Part shown: positions 1-9,717 of the stretch, one piece after another
How the letters are laid out: each line of letters opens with the position of its first letter
How positions within the stretch are numbered: the stretch's first letter is position 1
Assembly (NCBI RefSeq): GCF_020880815.1
Contig: NZ_JAJITD010000013.1
Span: forward strand, 1 to 64,000
Length of the DNA: 64,000 nucleotides
Direction of reading: 5' to 3'
From: Paraburkholderia sejongensis
Lineage (GTDB): Bacteria > Pseudomonadota > Gammaproteobacteria > Burkholderiales > Burkholderiaceae
Position numbers and translations under genes: made by a program
Notes under the pieces: generated by a model
Databases searched by the model: none
What the model was told of the DNA's origin: nothing
The model's input: the letters and a program-made list of their open reading frames with translations, nothing else

Positions 1-59
1 CGCACGGCTTCCAGCTTGAACTCGAGCGTGTACTGCGCTCGCTTTGCCTTGCTTGTCAT
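1..59 (-). CDS. IS3-family transposase OrfA, N-terminal fragment (runs off left edge)
   Basis: Only the first 19 codons are in the window; the gene continues beyond base 1. The translation begins MTSKAKRAQYTLEFKLEAV, typical of the helix-turn-helix OrfA subunit of IS3/IS911-type transposases (short basic start, then 'YTxEFKxEAV'). An AAGGAG ribosome binding site lies a few bases upstream of the ATG on the minus strand (around 68-73). In this family OrfA binds the terminal repeats and is extended by frameshifting into the DDE catalytic OrfB, which would lie left of the window. The assignment is by motif on a very short peptide; another HTH_Tnp_1 element is possible. Confidence 0.6.
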   Translation of the reverse strand, partial: MTSKAKRAQYTLEFKLEAV

Positions 60-123
60 CAATGTTTTCTCCTTGCGTGAGTTTACCGCTCAGCAAGAGA
101 TTCGTTTTTCGGGGGCAAGCTCA
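1..123 (-). mobile_element. Left end of an IS3-like insertion sequence
   Basis: Read on the minus strand from base 123, the DNA begins TGAGCTTGCCCCCGAAAAAC, the TG-plus-C-run look of an IS3-family terminal repeat, and leads into the OrfA ribosome binding site and start codon. This presumed end falls directly after the stop codon of the neighbouring immunity gene. The matching right end and target duplication are outside the window, so the boundary is inferred. Confidence 0.5.
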
Positions 124-471
124 CTATTCTGCTGACAGCAACCACCAACGACACTGAATGTCTGGATTAAGTCTTACGACGCACTCAGCTTTAACGCCTT
201 GAATTTCAAATATTGCCCGAATACCTTCTCCGATGTTATCGCGATATATTTCAATTCGATGCACATTTTCGCTAGTGAAATCCATTATTTCACGACCATC
301 GATGCATAACCGGACCTGGAATGACCTGAAAACCTCGCTGAATGAAAAATTCAATTTCAGGTCACCCTCTTTTGAAATTACACAATACGAACTAAGAGCA
401 ATCTCGGCCTCTTGCTCTACGGGCTCGATACCGAACTCTGCCAAAATATAATCTGTTGTCGGAAAATCCAT
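124..471 (-). CDS. Probable CDI immunity protein (CdiI-like)
   Basis: A 115-residue protein whose ATG follows the TAA stop of the giant exoprotein gene with no intervening base, so the two are almost certainly translationally coupled. The protein is acidic, with no signal peptide or membrane segment, as expected for a cytoplasmic immunity protein that binds the C-terminal toxin of its cognate exoprotein. I recognise no named family. Its base composition is clearly more AT-rich than the rest of the window and matches the 3' end of the exoprotein gene, which suggests that toxin and immunity gene arrived as one module. Function is inferred from position and size only. An insertion sequence appears to begin right behind its stop codon. 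Confidence 0.7.
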   Translation of the reverse strand: MDFPTTDYILAEFGIEPVEQEAEIALSSYCVISKEGDLKLNFSFSEVFRSFQVRLCIDGREIMDFTSENVHRIEIYRDNIGEGIRAIFEIQGVKAECVVRLNPDIQCRWWLLSAE

Positions 472-3400
472 TTACTTACCTGTTTGGAATGGAATAATAG
501 TGCTAAGACGTCGCGTCCCGTCAGCATTCACTAGAAACGTGCTTTCCAGCTTCACTGCCTGACCTGATGGGCCAATGAATAGCGAATCCCTTACTTCAAA
601 ATTTCCATATTGGCTCGAGAACGTTCGCGATATATTTCCGTCCGTGTTCACCACGTTCTTCAGGTATTCTGAAATCATCGCATGCCCCTCCGGTGTATCG
701 GATACTCCAAGCCGCTTCATTTCCAAAGCTAGCTGATTTGATCTTGCCGCATTATGAGTGCTACTCGTCACATTACCAAAAAGATATTCGAACTTTCCAG
801 CAGCAATTTCAACGTCAATTTTTGTTGCTAATTCGCCCGATGCCTTCGCCCCAACCCCCTCAACCACCACCCCCGGCGTGACCGAATTCGTCGCGATCGC
901 CGCAGCCGTCTCTGCCGTAATGATGCCAGCATTCACGGCCGCAGCAGGATTCGACAACGCCAACGCCAACGCTTCCGGCCCCAGCACTGCAAGCGCGGGC
1001 ACCGCCACAACAATCGCCGCCGCTGCAGCCGCCGTCACCGCGTTCTTGCCTGCCGCCTCATTGATCTGATTCTGCGCCTGAAGCAGTTGGCTCACCTGCT
1101 CGTCCGTACAGTTACCCGTTGAACAGAACGTCTTCACCAGATCGGTCGTCAGCGGGTTCTTTGTAGGCGCAAGAATCGAAACCTGATTATTCTCCACTTC
1201 AATCTGCGCAGCACCGCTTGCAGTCGCTGCATTCGCTCCCGAGACCGCTGCTATGCCGGCAACCAGACTCGTCACAAGGTTTTCCCGCGCCTCGCGATCT
1301 TCCGCCGACATGCCCTCCGTCGACGAAAGCAGGCTACCGAGCACCGAACTCGCCGCCGCTCCCATCGCACCCGCGCCGCAACTCTGGCTGCTGGCCGCCG
1401 CCCCCGCGCAACCCACAATCGCATGCAAGGCGGCGCGTGCTGTTTCACCAGCCGCCGTGCTGTCCTTGTCCAGATAGTCCGCGATGCCCTTTACCCCGCT
1501 CGCACCCAATTCCTGCAAATACGCAACGGTCGCACTCTGCGCAAACTGCCCCACGCTACCGGTCACGTTCCCGCCAGCCGCCACGCTCAACGCCGTCAGC
1601 ACCTGACGGTAGGTCCCACTCGGCCCCCATTCAGCATTGAGCTGATCCGCCAGCTGCTGCGCCTGCGCGCGCTGCTCCGGCGTCAGCTTCGGATCATTCG
1701 CCGCCGCTTTCGCCGCATCCGCCTCCTTTGCCCGGTTGCCGACGAACGTGCCGACCTGGTTGATGAACTGGCTCGTGATATCGAACCCGGCCTCGATCTT
1801 GTCCTTATCGAAGATCGGCGCGACCGACCCCAGCGTGTCCGACGTATCGCGGTTGATACTGGCAACCGCCTCCTCCGCCGTTTGCCCCGTCAGCTGCTGC
1901 TGTTTCGCGCCATCGGTGATCGTGATCGTGCCGCCGCTGATCGCGCTCTTCGTGGTCCCGCTCGCATCGCCCGATGCGCTCATCGCGATCGGCGGCGCCA
2001 TCGTCAGGCCGCTCGGCCCGCCGCCGTTCTTCGGCAGCGTCGTGCCCGGAACCGGGTTGACGTTGTCGGCGGTACCGCTCTGGCTCTTGCCGATCTCACC
2101 GCCAAAGCCGCCGCTGATCCCCAACGACTGTCCGCTGTATTCGGCCCGGTTCTCGATATCGCTATGCGTGAGCGTCGCGGTCGTCAGACTGTTGACGCCG
2201 CTTTGAACCGCCGCATCGCTGCTGGAAATCACCCCGCCCTTGAGGTCCGTATTGCCCTTCACGTCGATCTGGAAGCCGCCGTCGCCAGCCCCGATACCCG
2301 ACTGCTCCGTTACGCTCGCATAGTTGCTGTTCAGCTTCTGCTGGCCGATATTGCCCGCCACGCTGGACGCGCCGTAACACAGCGGCGGCACGCACACGTT
2401 CACCGACACACCGCCGCTCTGCTGCTTCGAGTTGTACGTGCTCGTATCCTGCAGGCTTTCGATATTCAGATTGCCGCCGACGCTGGCAATCACCTGCTGC
2501 CCATCCGCGACCGCGCCCTTCAGGTTGGTATCGCCGCCCGATTGGAGCGTCAGCATGTTCTCTGCGTTGACGTGGGTGTTGGTCCACGTCGTATCGCCGC
2601 CGTTGTCGTTGCCCTTCGTACCGGATACGCCCGCGTTGAACGAGATGCCGTTCGACTTGCCGACGCCGAACGTCACGCCGATACTCGCGCTCGATCCGCT
2701 GTTCGTGCTCTGCTGGCTGTCGGTGTTCTGCGCGGCCTGCAGGTTGATCGCGCCTTCGGCATCGAGCGTGGCGTTATTGCCCGCGCTGAGATCGCTGCCG
2801 ATCACGTTGATATTGCTGTCCGCTCCCTCGCCGGCCGCCGCAATGTTCAGGTTGTGGCCCGCCGATACGGTACTGCCCACCGCGGTACTCGACGACGCCG
2901 TCGAACTGCTGTTGCTGTGGCTCGTGCCAAGCGACACATTGATACCGACACCGCCGACGCTCGTCGGATCGCTCATCACCGCATCGTAGGCGTTCTTCGC
3001 AGCAAGGCCGGTCGTTGCGGCAGCAAGCGCGGTGAGCCGCGCGTCGCCGTCGGTCTTCTTGACGTCCTTGCGCATCTGGTTCGCGGTCTGCACGGCCGCG
3101 ATCACCGGATTGCTGACGCCCCCGGAGATCGCCGTCTGTTTGAACGACTGCTGCTGGTTCTGGGTGGCGGTGTCGTAGGCGGCATCGATCGTCACGGTCT
3201 TGCCCGCGAGATTCAGATCGTTGGCTGCGTGCAGCGTGCTGCCCGTCACATGCACGTCATTGCCGGCCGTGACGGTGAGATTGCCGTTGAGCGAGCCGAT
3301 CACGCTGCCATTGTTCGTCGTCTGCGCAGCCTGTTGCGCGTCGGTGGTGGTGCGCGTGCCGATCGTGTAGCCCTGCAGGCCGCCGTCGAGCTGGTTCAGC

Positions 3401-6400
3401 AGATTCAGGCCCGACAGGAAGCCGTATTCCTTCTTCTGATAACTGCTCTGCGATTGCTGCGTGTCCTGCGATGCCGTGATATTGACATTGCCTGTCGCGC
3501 CGAGCTTTACATCGTTGGTGCCGACTACGTTGCTACCCTGAACGGTCAGATCACGCCCGGCCTGCACCGTCACCGAATCACCCGACACCGTACTCGCCAC
3601 GCCGATATTCGCCTGCGTCGCCTGCATCGTGTCGGTCGTCGATCCGCTCACGAAACTGCCGCGCTTCGACTGAACCGCCTGATAGCTGTCGTGCTCCTCG
3701 CGGGCTTCGTTCAGCGTGACGTCGCCGCTTGCGGCGATCGTCGCTGCTCCCGTACCGGCCGAGAGTGTCGACCCGCTCAACGTCACATTACCCTTGCCCG
3801 CATCCGCGCTGACCGCGCCAAGCGTCGCATTGCCCCCCGCCGTAAAGGTCGTGCCGACCGCCTGCTCGTCGTAGGTATGGTCCACTTCCTTGCGCGAGCT
3901 GCCGTCGGTGGCTACGTTGTCATACTTCGCCGTATCCGTCACCGTGGTCGCCGTCAGATCCCCGCCCGCGACGACTGCCATATCACCACCAGCCGTCACC
4001 GTCGCACCCTTGAACGTTGCGTCGTTGCCGCTCTGTATCGCCAGATCGCCACCCGCGGTGATCGCGCTGGTCTGGTTGATGACGGTGCTCTCTTCCCAGT
4101 GATGCTGATCGTTCTGCGCGAGCGATTGCGATGTAGTGGACTGCACCGCATCGACGGTGATGTCATGGCCGGCGCTGATCTGCGCAGCGCCGCCCGCGCT
4201 GATGTTCGCGCCCCGCACGGTCAGGTCGTTACCCGCTGCAATCACCATGTCGCCGGTCGATGCAATCGTGCCCTGCGCGCCGAGTAGTGTCGTGTTCGCT
4301 TTACTGTCGCCCGCGGCCGAGCTGACTCCGGTCGCATCGACGAGTGTCGTGTTGAGGATATTGTTGCCCGCCAGCACCGCAACGCGATTTCCTGAGATCA
4401 GTCCCGAAGCGTTGACCACGTCGTCGGTCGCGGAAACGACCGTGGTTCCGTCACTGCCGCTGCTGCCGATGGCGCCGCCACGGTTCAGGATGTCCGTCGC
4501 GCTCACCACCGTCTGCGTACCGCCTTTGATCGTGCCGCTGTTGCTCACGCTGCCCGTCGCGTGCAATTGGAGATCGTCGGCGGCAATGAGCGCGCCGGTT
4601 GCCTGCAGATCGTTCGCGTGCGTCTGCGCCAGATAGACCTGCGGGACCAGAACCGATTGCGTCGTTCCATCCGGAAGCGTGACCGTCTGGCTGACCAGCC
4701 ACACGATATCGCTCGTCAGTGCATCCATCTCCGCCGCGGTCAGCGCGATGCCCACCGCGAGGCCGAACTGCTGGGCGACATTCACGCCCGCCGTCATCAG
4801 CGCGGTGTATTCGTCGAGATTGCTGCTATAGCCTTGCAGATAAACCCGGCCCGTGAGTTGCGTAATCTGGTTCCGGACCAGTTGCGACTCGTAGAGTCCG
4901 TCGCCAACGCGTTTCTCCACGCTCTGCGGATTGAGCCCGAGCTGGTCGAGCATGTAGTCGCTGCTGATGAATTGCGTATAGCTCGTGAAACGCGGGTCTG
5001 TTTCGACGAGGTACGACGCATTCGGTGCGGTATTGAGCGAATACAGGCCGCTCGTCGGCAGCGTGATATGCAGCGAGCCGGCGCTATCGGCGACCGTCTG
5101 CGGCGCATTTGCTTTCTGGCCCATCAGTGCCTGGTTCGCGCCGAGCGTGCCGCCCGTTGCGCCCGTCGACGAGTTCGCCGCCGCGACGTTGGTGTTGTTG
5201 ATATCGGTCCCGCTGATCACCACGGCGTCGTTCGCGATGATCGTGCCGCCCGTGCCGCCTATCGCAACCGGCGTCAGCACGATCGACGGCTGGGTCACCT
5301 GGCCCACGTCCCGCGTAATGTTCTCGTTCCATGCGTACGTCGATACGATGTCCTGACGCTGGTACTGGTACAGCGTCTGGCCGACGTTGTTGACCTGCGT
5401 GCCGCCGTAGTTGCCGCTGCCGGCCGGATCGAGAGAGCCGGTCTGCGCGGTGCTGCCGATCTGGATCGAACCGCCTGCCGCGATCGCACTGTTCAGGTTG
5501 TTCAGCGTGCCGACATTGGCGAGCACCAGGTTGCCCCCCGCGAGCAGTTGCGCCTGCTTCGCTTGCGGCCCGGTCACCTGGTCCTCCTGCGTGGTCGTCG
5601 TGGTATCGCGTGCGATCTCCACGCGCTGGTAGCCATTGTGGCCGTCGCTGCGCACCGCATATTCGGTGGCCGGATCGTAGTTGATGTTCGGGTCGTAGCC
5701 GTCCCAGTAGGTGACCGTGACCGAACCATCGGGATTCTTCGTGGACGTGTTGTACCAGATCGTCTGCTGGACACCGTTCGCGTTCACGACGAGCGCGCGG
5801 TCGGTAGCGTTCGGGCCGGAGGTTTCCGAAACGACGTCCGAAGCGGCGTAGATCGCCGTGAGCGGCGTCTTGTAGGGACCCGACCACACCGAATCACCAC
5901 AGCCCGCATTTCCGTTGCCATTGCTCGGCGTACAGGCCATGTACTTGCTGCGCTTGGTCTGGTGAACCGATTCGACATCGGTTGTCACGTTCTCGACCGT
6001 CGGCGCGGGCCGCGAGTTGGTCAGCGTCTGCGTGGCGACTTCGATGTTTCCCTGCGCCTCGATGGTGGACTGGTCGTTCGTGACCGACCGGCTGCGGTTG
6101 GCGAGCAGACCGTTCGCGTCGCGCGTGGCGTCGGCGGCGATGTGAATATCGCCGAGGCTGAAGATATTCGCGCCGCCGGTGTTCGAGATATCGCCGCGCG
6201 AATACAGATTCACTTCGGATGCCGCCGCGATGATCGCCGCGGCCCCGCTATTGACGATCGACTGGCTGCCGTTGAGCGTGACCGTATCGCCGATGAGGGT
6301 GGCGGTATTGGTCAGCGTTGCACTGTTCGTCGCAACGGTATCGCCCTCGATGCGGCCTTCATTGGTGATCGCGTTCGCCGCGTTGACGGTCGTACTGGAC

Positions 6401-9339
6401 GAATTGAGGTCCGCGCCCGCCTGGTTGTCGATGTTCGCGGCGTTGACCGTCAGTGCATTGACCGCGCCCAGCGTGCCCTGATTGGTGAGGTTGCCCACGA
6501 CCGTGAAGTCCAGATTGCGGTTCGCCTGAATCTGGTTGGCAGCATGGTTCGTGTAGTCGCCGTTGACCGTCACCGCGCCGTCGACGCCCGCGACGATCGT
6601 ACCGTCGCCAGTGAGCTGGTTCGTCGTGAGCGTCAGGTTCCGGTCGCTGCCGATCGCGCCGTTCTGATTCGCGAGGGTACCCGTCGTGATCGCGATGCCG
6701 CCACCGCTGCGCTGATCGTTGCCGATCTTGCCCGACGTGTTATCCAACGACGCGCTATCGAGGCTCACCACACCGTTGCCATGAATCGAGCCGTTCACGT
6801 TGCTCACCGCCGCTCCCGCGCCGTCGAGCGTCAGGTCGTTCGCGGCGGACAGCGTGCCGCCCGAATTGTCCACCGACTGCGATTCATCGAGCGTCAGGTC
6901 ATGCCCCGCGATAATCTGACCGCCTTGGGTATTCGACAACGACGCGCCCGCAAGCGTAACGTCGCCGTTGCCGCCGATCACACCCGCGCCCGCGACTCCA
7001 CCCGCATTGCTGTTCGTGATCGCGCCGGCGTTCACCGTCGTCGCGCCGGTGCCGATATTGGCGATGCGGCCCGAACTATTGTCGAGCGATGCGCCGGAAA
7101 TTTTCAGCGTGGCCGTGCCGCCGTTCGTGCCGATCTGGCCGCCCACGTTCGTGAGCGCCCCCTGCGCGGACACAGACGCGCTGCCGTTCGACTGGATGAG
7201 CCCCGCCGCGTTATTCAGTGTGCCGCCCGACTGCGCGGTCAGCGCGCCGCTCGCGACGACTGAGCCGCCGCCGTTGTCGATGCTGCCGCCGGACACCGCC
7301 ACGTCGCCGTTGCCGCCGATCACGCCGCCTGCCGTGTTGGTCAGCGCAGCGGCCGCATTGACGGTAGTGGCGCCCGGCCCTGCGTTGGAGATGCTGCCGC
7401 CGTCGTTCACCACCGTCTGTGCGCTGACGCCCAGCGTACCGTCGGCCTGTACGGTGCCGCCCGCGTTGCTGAACCGCCCCCTGTCCGCAATCGACACGTT
7501 GCGGGCGCTGATCTGACCACCGGCTCCGTTGTCCAGCGAGCCCACCGCAAAATCCGCCGACGACTGCCCCGCCAGCGTACCGCTCCGGTTCGATACTGCT
7601 TCCGCCTGCACCTCGAGCGCGCCATTGGTCGCCAATGTGCCGCCATCGTTCGACAGCGAGCCGGTCTGCACGGACAGGATGCCGGTGCCCGAGTTGCTGA
7701 TCGTGCCGTTGTCGTTGAGAATCGCGGCCGACGTCAGCGCCAGATCCGCGCTGTTCGTCTGCAAGGTGCCGCTGGTGTTGTCCACAGTGCCGGAGACCGC
7801 AACGTTGATCGGGCCGGTGCCCGTCTGCGTAACAGTGCCGCCGCGATTAGTCAGGTTCGCCGCGTGAATCGCAAGCTGGGGCGCGTTGAGTGTGCCGCCG
7901 CTGTTGTCGAGCGTGCCTGCCGCGTTTGCCGTAATGGACGAACCCGCGCCCGTCATTGCATTAACGAGACTCAGGTTACCGCCGCTAGCGCTCAGCGCGA
8001 GCGCCGAACCTGCCCAGGTCTGCGCATTGGCGAGGTCGAGTGCTACGCCGTAGAGCGTGACGTTGCCCGCGCCGGCATTGTGTCCGCTCGCCGAAAGCGT
8101 GCCCGCCGATGTCACCGAGAGATCGCCGTTGCCCACAAGCGCGCCATCGCTGTCGATGCCCGCGCCGAGCACACCGGTCGATGCAACGCTGCCCGCGCTG
8201 ATCGACGTGTGCTGCTGCGCGGCCAGCGTGCCGCTATTCGCAAGCGCGCCGGCCGTCGCGATCGAGGTCGACTGCTGTGCGTAGACGGTGCCGCTGTTCG
8301 CCACGCTTGCCGCGTCGATCGCGAGATTGCCGCTTGCGGTCATCCTGGCCGACTGGACGAGTTGCCCCGACGTGGTCAACGTCAGATCGCCGGCCTGCGC
8401 GGCGATCGTGCCGGCGTTCGCGACCCCAACGCCGTACTCGTTGCCCACCAGAACGATACGGTTCGCGTACATCCCGCCGAGCTGCGCGACATCGATCGAC
8501 ACACCGGGCGCCGCGCCATTGCCCGCAATCGGCGTCGCCTTCAGCGTCGCGTAATCGACATGGTTCGCGCCGGCCACGACGTTCAGCGTATTCGCACGGA
8601 TCGCGGCATTCGCCTTAACCGCGCGCGCAATCAAATCCACCTGGTCGATATTCGATGCATTGAATTCCGCACCCTGAACCGTGATCGTGCCGCCGGTAAC
8701 GTCGAAGCCGGTCAGATTGCCATTCGCATCGATCAGCGGATTGCCGGTCGTCAGAATGCCGCGCGTGGTGTTGATGAAACCGCCGCCGTCGACCACGATG
8801 CCCGAGCTGTTGGACAGCACGACGCCCGCTTTCTGTCCGGCGACCTCGACATAGCCGCGCAGCAACGACGGGTTATTGCTGTTGACCTGGTTGACGATCA
8901 GCTTCGCGGCATCGTTTGCGCCGAAATTCTTATTGCCCGATATCTGTCCCGCGAGTTCGGTGTGCGTATTAACGGGCGAGTTATTGAGAATCGCGCCACC
9001 GGATGACACGTCGAACTGCGAATACGTGTTGAGCGATACGCCCGCGCCGGACGGCTTCGTGATATTCACCTGCGGCAGGCCATTGGCCGTACCGATCACG
9101 TCCGGCGCGTGCGCGCCGGACGGCACGATCTGCGCATTCGAGAAAGCGGGAGCGAATCCGGCGAGGATCAGCGCGGCGAATGCGGTGTGACGCATCGCGA
9201 AAAGCGTGAAGGATGGCAGCGCGACTGACGGGCCGCTCTCACCGCGACCTGCATTTCCATGCGCGTTTGCAGTCTCTGCAACGGCGATGAGCATACCCCG
9301 GAGCTTGCTGAATACAAGCCGGAGACAACGGTTATTCAT
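472..9339 (-). CDS. cdiA: Two-partner-secretion exoprotein / contact-dependent inhibition toxin (CdiA-like filamentous haemagglutinin)
   Basis: A 2955-residue surface exoprotein from the chosen ATG. A GTG start at 9411 would add 24 residues, but the ATG at 9339 opens the extended signal peptide (MNNRCLRLVFSKLRGMLIAV), the hallmark start of TpsA proteins. Next come a hydrophobic core (about residues 50-68), the TPS secretion domain with NPSLLRGYVEVAGQ, thousands of residues of haemagglutinin beta-helix repeats rich in 'GNLT', 'AGGDL' and 'LDNSGG' units, a DUF637-like segment, and the pre-toxin VENN motif at nucleotides 1186-1197. The last ~240 residues form the variable CdiA-CT. In the family, the protein is exported by a CdiB/TpsB barrel and delivers the C-terminal toxin to neighbouring cells. 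No tpsB lies upstream; the next gene is a metabolic dehydrogenase. The toxin's activity is not recognised. Confidence 0.9.
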   Translation of the reverse strand: MNNRCLRLVFSKLRGMLIAVAETANAHGNAGRGESGPSVALPSFTLFAMRHTAFAALILAGFAPAFSNAQIVPSGAHAPDVIGTANGLPQVNITKPSGAGVSLNTYSQFDVSSGGAILNNSPVNTHTELAGQISGNKNFGANDAAKLIVNQVNSNNPSLLRGYVEVAGQKAGVVLSNSSGIVVDGGGFINTTRGILTTGNPLIDANGNLTGFDVTGGTITVQGAEFNASNIDQVDLIARAVKANAAIRANTLNVVAGANHVDYATLKATPIAGNGAAPGVSIDVAQLGGMYANRIVLVGNEYGVGVANAGTIAAQAGDLTLTTSGQLVQSARMTASGNLAIDAASVANSGTVYAQQSTSIATAGALANSGTLAAQQHTSISAGSVASTGVLGAGIDSDGALVGNGDLSVTSAGTLSASGHNAGAGNVTLYGVALDLANAQTWAGSALALSASGGNLSLVNAMTGAGSSITANAAGTLDNSGGTLNAPQLAIHAANLTNRGGTVTQTGTGPINVAVSGTVDNTSGTLQTNSADLALTSAAILNDNGTISNSGTGILSVQTGSLSNDGGTLATNGALEVQAEAVSNRSGTLAGQSSADFAVGSLDNGAGGQISARNVSIADRGRFSNAGGTVQADGTLGVSAQTVVNDGGSISNAGPGATTVNAAAALTNTAGGVIGGNGDVAVSGGSIDNGGGSVVASGALTAQSGGTLNNAAGLIQSNGSASVSAQGALTNVGGQIGTNGGTATLKISGASLDNSSGRIANIGTGATTVNAGAITNSNAGGVAGAGVIGGNGDVTLAGASLSNTQGGQIIAGHDLTLDESQSVDNSGGTLSAANDLTLDGAGAAVSNVNGSIHGNGVVSLDSASLDNTSGKIGNDQRSGGGIAITTGTLANQNGAIGSDRNLTLTTNQLTGDGTIVAGVDGAVTVNGDYTNHAANQIQANRNLDFTVVGNLTNQGTLGAVNALTVNAANIDNQAGADLNSSSTTVNAANAITNEGRIEGDTVATNSATLTNTATLIGDTVTLNGSQSIVNSGAAAIIAAASEVNLYSRGDISNTGGANIFSLGDIHIAADATRDANGLLANRSRSVTNDQSTIEAQGNIEVATQTLTNSRPAPTVENVTTDVESVHQTKRSKYMACTPSNGNGNAGCGDSVWSGPYKTPLTAIYAASDVVSETSGPNATDRALVVNANGVQQTIWYNTSTKNPDGSVTVTYWDGYDPNINYDPATEYAVRSDGHNGYQRVEIARDTTTTTQEDQVTGPQAKQAQLLAGGNLVLANVGTLNNLNSAIAAGGSIQIGSTAQTGSLDPAGSGNYGGTQVNNVGQTLYQYQRQDIVSTYAWNENITRDVGQVTQPSIVLTPVAIGGTGGTIIANDAVVISGTDINNTNVAAANSSTGATGGTLGANQALMGQKANAPQTVADSAGSLHITLPTSGLYSLNTAPNASYLVETDPRFTSYTQFISSDYMLDQLGLNPQSVEKRVGDGLYESQLVRNQITQLTGRVYLQGYSSNLDEYTALMTAGVNVAQQFGLAVGIALTAAEMDALTSDIVWLVSQTVTLPDGTTQSVLVPQVYLAQTHANDLQATGALIAADDLQLHATGSVSNSGTIKGGTQTVVSATDILNRGGAIGSSGSDGTTVVSATDDVVNASGLISGNRVAVLAGNNILNTTLVDATGVSSAAGDSKANTTLLGAQGTIASTGDMVIAAGNDLTVRGANISAGGAAQISAGHDITVDAVQSTTSQSLAQNDQHHWEESTVINQTSAITAGGDLAIQSGNDATFKGATVTAGGDMAVVAGGDLTATTVTDTAKYDNVATDGSSRKEVDHTYDEQAVGTTFTAGGNATLGAVSADAGKGNVTLSGSTLSAGTGAATIAASGDVTLNEAREEHDSYQAVQSKRGSFVSGSTTDTMQATQANIGVASTVSGDSVTVQAGRDLTVQGSNVVGTNDVKLGATGNVNITASQDTQQSQSSYQKKEYGFLSGLNLLNQLDGGLQGYTIGTRTTTDAQQAAQTTNNGSVIGSLNGNLTVTAGNDVHVTGSTLHAANDLNLAGKTVTIDAAYDTATQNQQQSFKQTAISGGVSNPVIAAVQTANQMRKDVKKTDGDARLTALAAATTGLAAKNAYDAVMSDPTSVGGVGINVSLGTSHSNSSSTASSSTAVGSTVSAGHNLNIAAAGEGADSNINVIGSDLSAGNNATLDAEGAINLQAAQNTDSQQSTNSGSSASIGVTFGVGKSNGISFNAGVSGTKGNDNGGDTTWTNTHVNAENMLTLQSGGDTNLKGAVADGQQVIASVGGNLNIESLQDTSTYNSKQQSGGVSVNVCVPPLCYGASSVAGNIGQQKLNSNYASVTEQSGIGAGDGGFQIDVKGNTDLKGGVISSSDAAVQSGVNSLTTATLTHSDIENRAEYSGQSLGISGGFGGEIGKSQSGTADNVNPVPGTTLPKNGGGPSGLTMAPPIAMSASGDASGTTKSAISGGTITITDGAKQQQLTGQTAEEAVASINRDTSDTLGSVAPIFDKDKIEAGFDITSQFINQVGTFVGNRAKEADAAKAAANDPKLTPEQRAQAQQLADQLNAEWGPSGTYRQVLTALSVAAGGNVTGSVGQFAQSATVAYLQELGASGVKGIADYLDKDSTAAGETARAALHAIVGCAGAAASSQSCGAGAMGAAASSVLGSLLSSTEGMSAEDREARENLVTSLVAGIAAVSGANAATASGAAQIEVENNQVSILAPTKNPLTTDLVKTFCSTGNCTDEQVSQLLQAQNQINEAAGKNAVTAAAAAAIVVAVPALAVLGPEALALALSNPAAAVNAGIITAETAAAIATNSVTPGVVVEGVGAKASGELATKIDVEIAAGKFEYLFGNVTSSTHNAARSNQLALEMKRLGVSDTPEGHAMISEYLKNVVNTDGNISRTFSSQYGNFEVRDSLFIGPSGQAVKLESTFLVNADGTRRLSTIIPFQTGK
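475..1197 (-). other. CdiA-CT: VENN motif and C-terminal toxin module
   Basis: This stretch encodes VENN, a pre-toxin region with a hydrophobic Ala/Val-rich helix (possibly the entry domain), and a final ~105-residue domain starting near KFEYLFGNV. That domain has a conserved-looking 'GNVTSSTHNAARSNQ' patch and a beta-rich tail ending IPFQTGK. The DNA turns AT-rich at about base 850, so the exchanged part appears to be the terminal domain (about 475-850) rather than everything after VENN. His and Arg in the HNAARS patch are candidate functional residues, but I do not assign an enzymatic class. Confidence 0.6.
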
Positions 9340-9633
9340 TTTTGCGGTGTCTGTGAGGCCGAACGAAACCCTGCGCAATGCAGCGGCGTTCGAATACCTT
9401 TCCGACGACACCGGGCTCTGATGGCCGTTCAGGCGTCGCCCCTCGAACTGATCTGGATGACTGAGGAACGCAGGCTATCAGAGCGAGCTGAGGGCAAACA
9501 CCGGACAAATCTGAAGTTTGGTCTATTTATCTATATTTAATGGTTTGGCTTATTTATTTAAAATGTATAAACGGACTTTAAAAGTCTTATGTCCGCTGTC
9601 CCGATCGAAAATCACACGAGCGATCCCGAACAC
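9340..9633 (-). promoter_or_regulatory. AT-rich leader and presumed promoter region of cdiA
   Basis: No gene is supported here. Bases 9520-9600 are strikingly AT-rich for this genome, with runs such as TTTATTTAAAATG. They lie upstream of the cdiA start, so the promoter is probably here; no single -35/-10 pair stands out. A GTG at 9411 gives an alternative, less likely, cdiA start. Confidence 0.4.
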
Positions 9634-9682
9634 CAAAAACAGACTGGCCCGCCATCGCAATTCACTGCGATGGCGGGCCAGT
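9634..9682 (-). terminator. Rho-independent terminator of the xylonate operon
   Basis: A perfect 17-bp stem (9643-9659 with 9666-9682) closes a 6-base loop. On the minus strand it is followed by a T5 run (A-run at 9635-9639). It lies just past the stop codon of the aldehyde dehydrogenase gene and is the strongest terminator in the window. Confidence 0.9.
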
Positions 9683-9717
9683 TCCGTTTCCGCGGCGACA
9701 GCCGTCAGAGGTTCACA

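Noticed and set aside
1200..9000. Regular short repeats that might suggest a CRISPR array or tandem repeat
   Set aside because: They are the coding repeats of the haemagglutinin beta-helix, imperfect and without uniform spacers.
1423..9006. Very long open frames on the plus strand opposite the cdiA gene
   Set aside because: They translate to Arg/Ala-rich, non-protein-like sequence that mirrors the repeats of the minus-strand gene; high GC keeps opposite frames open.
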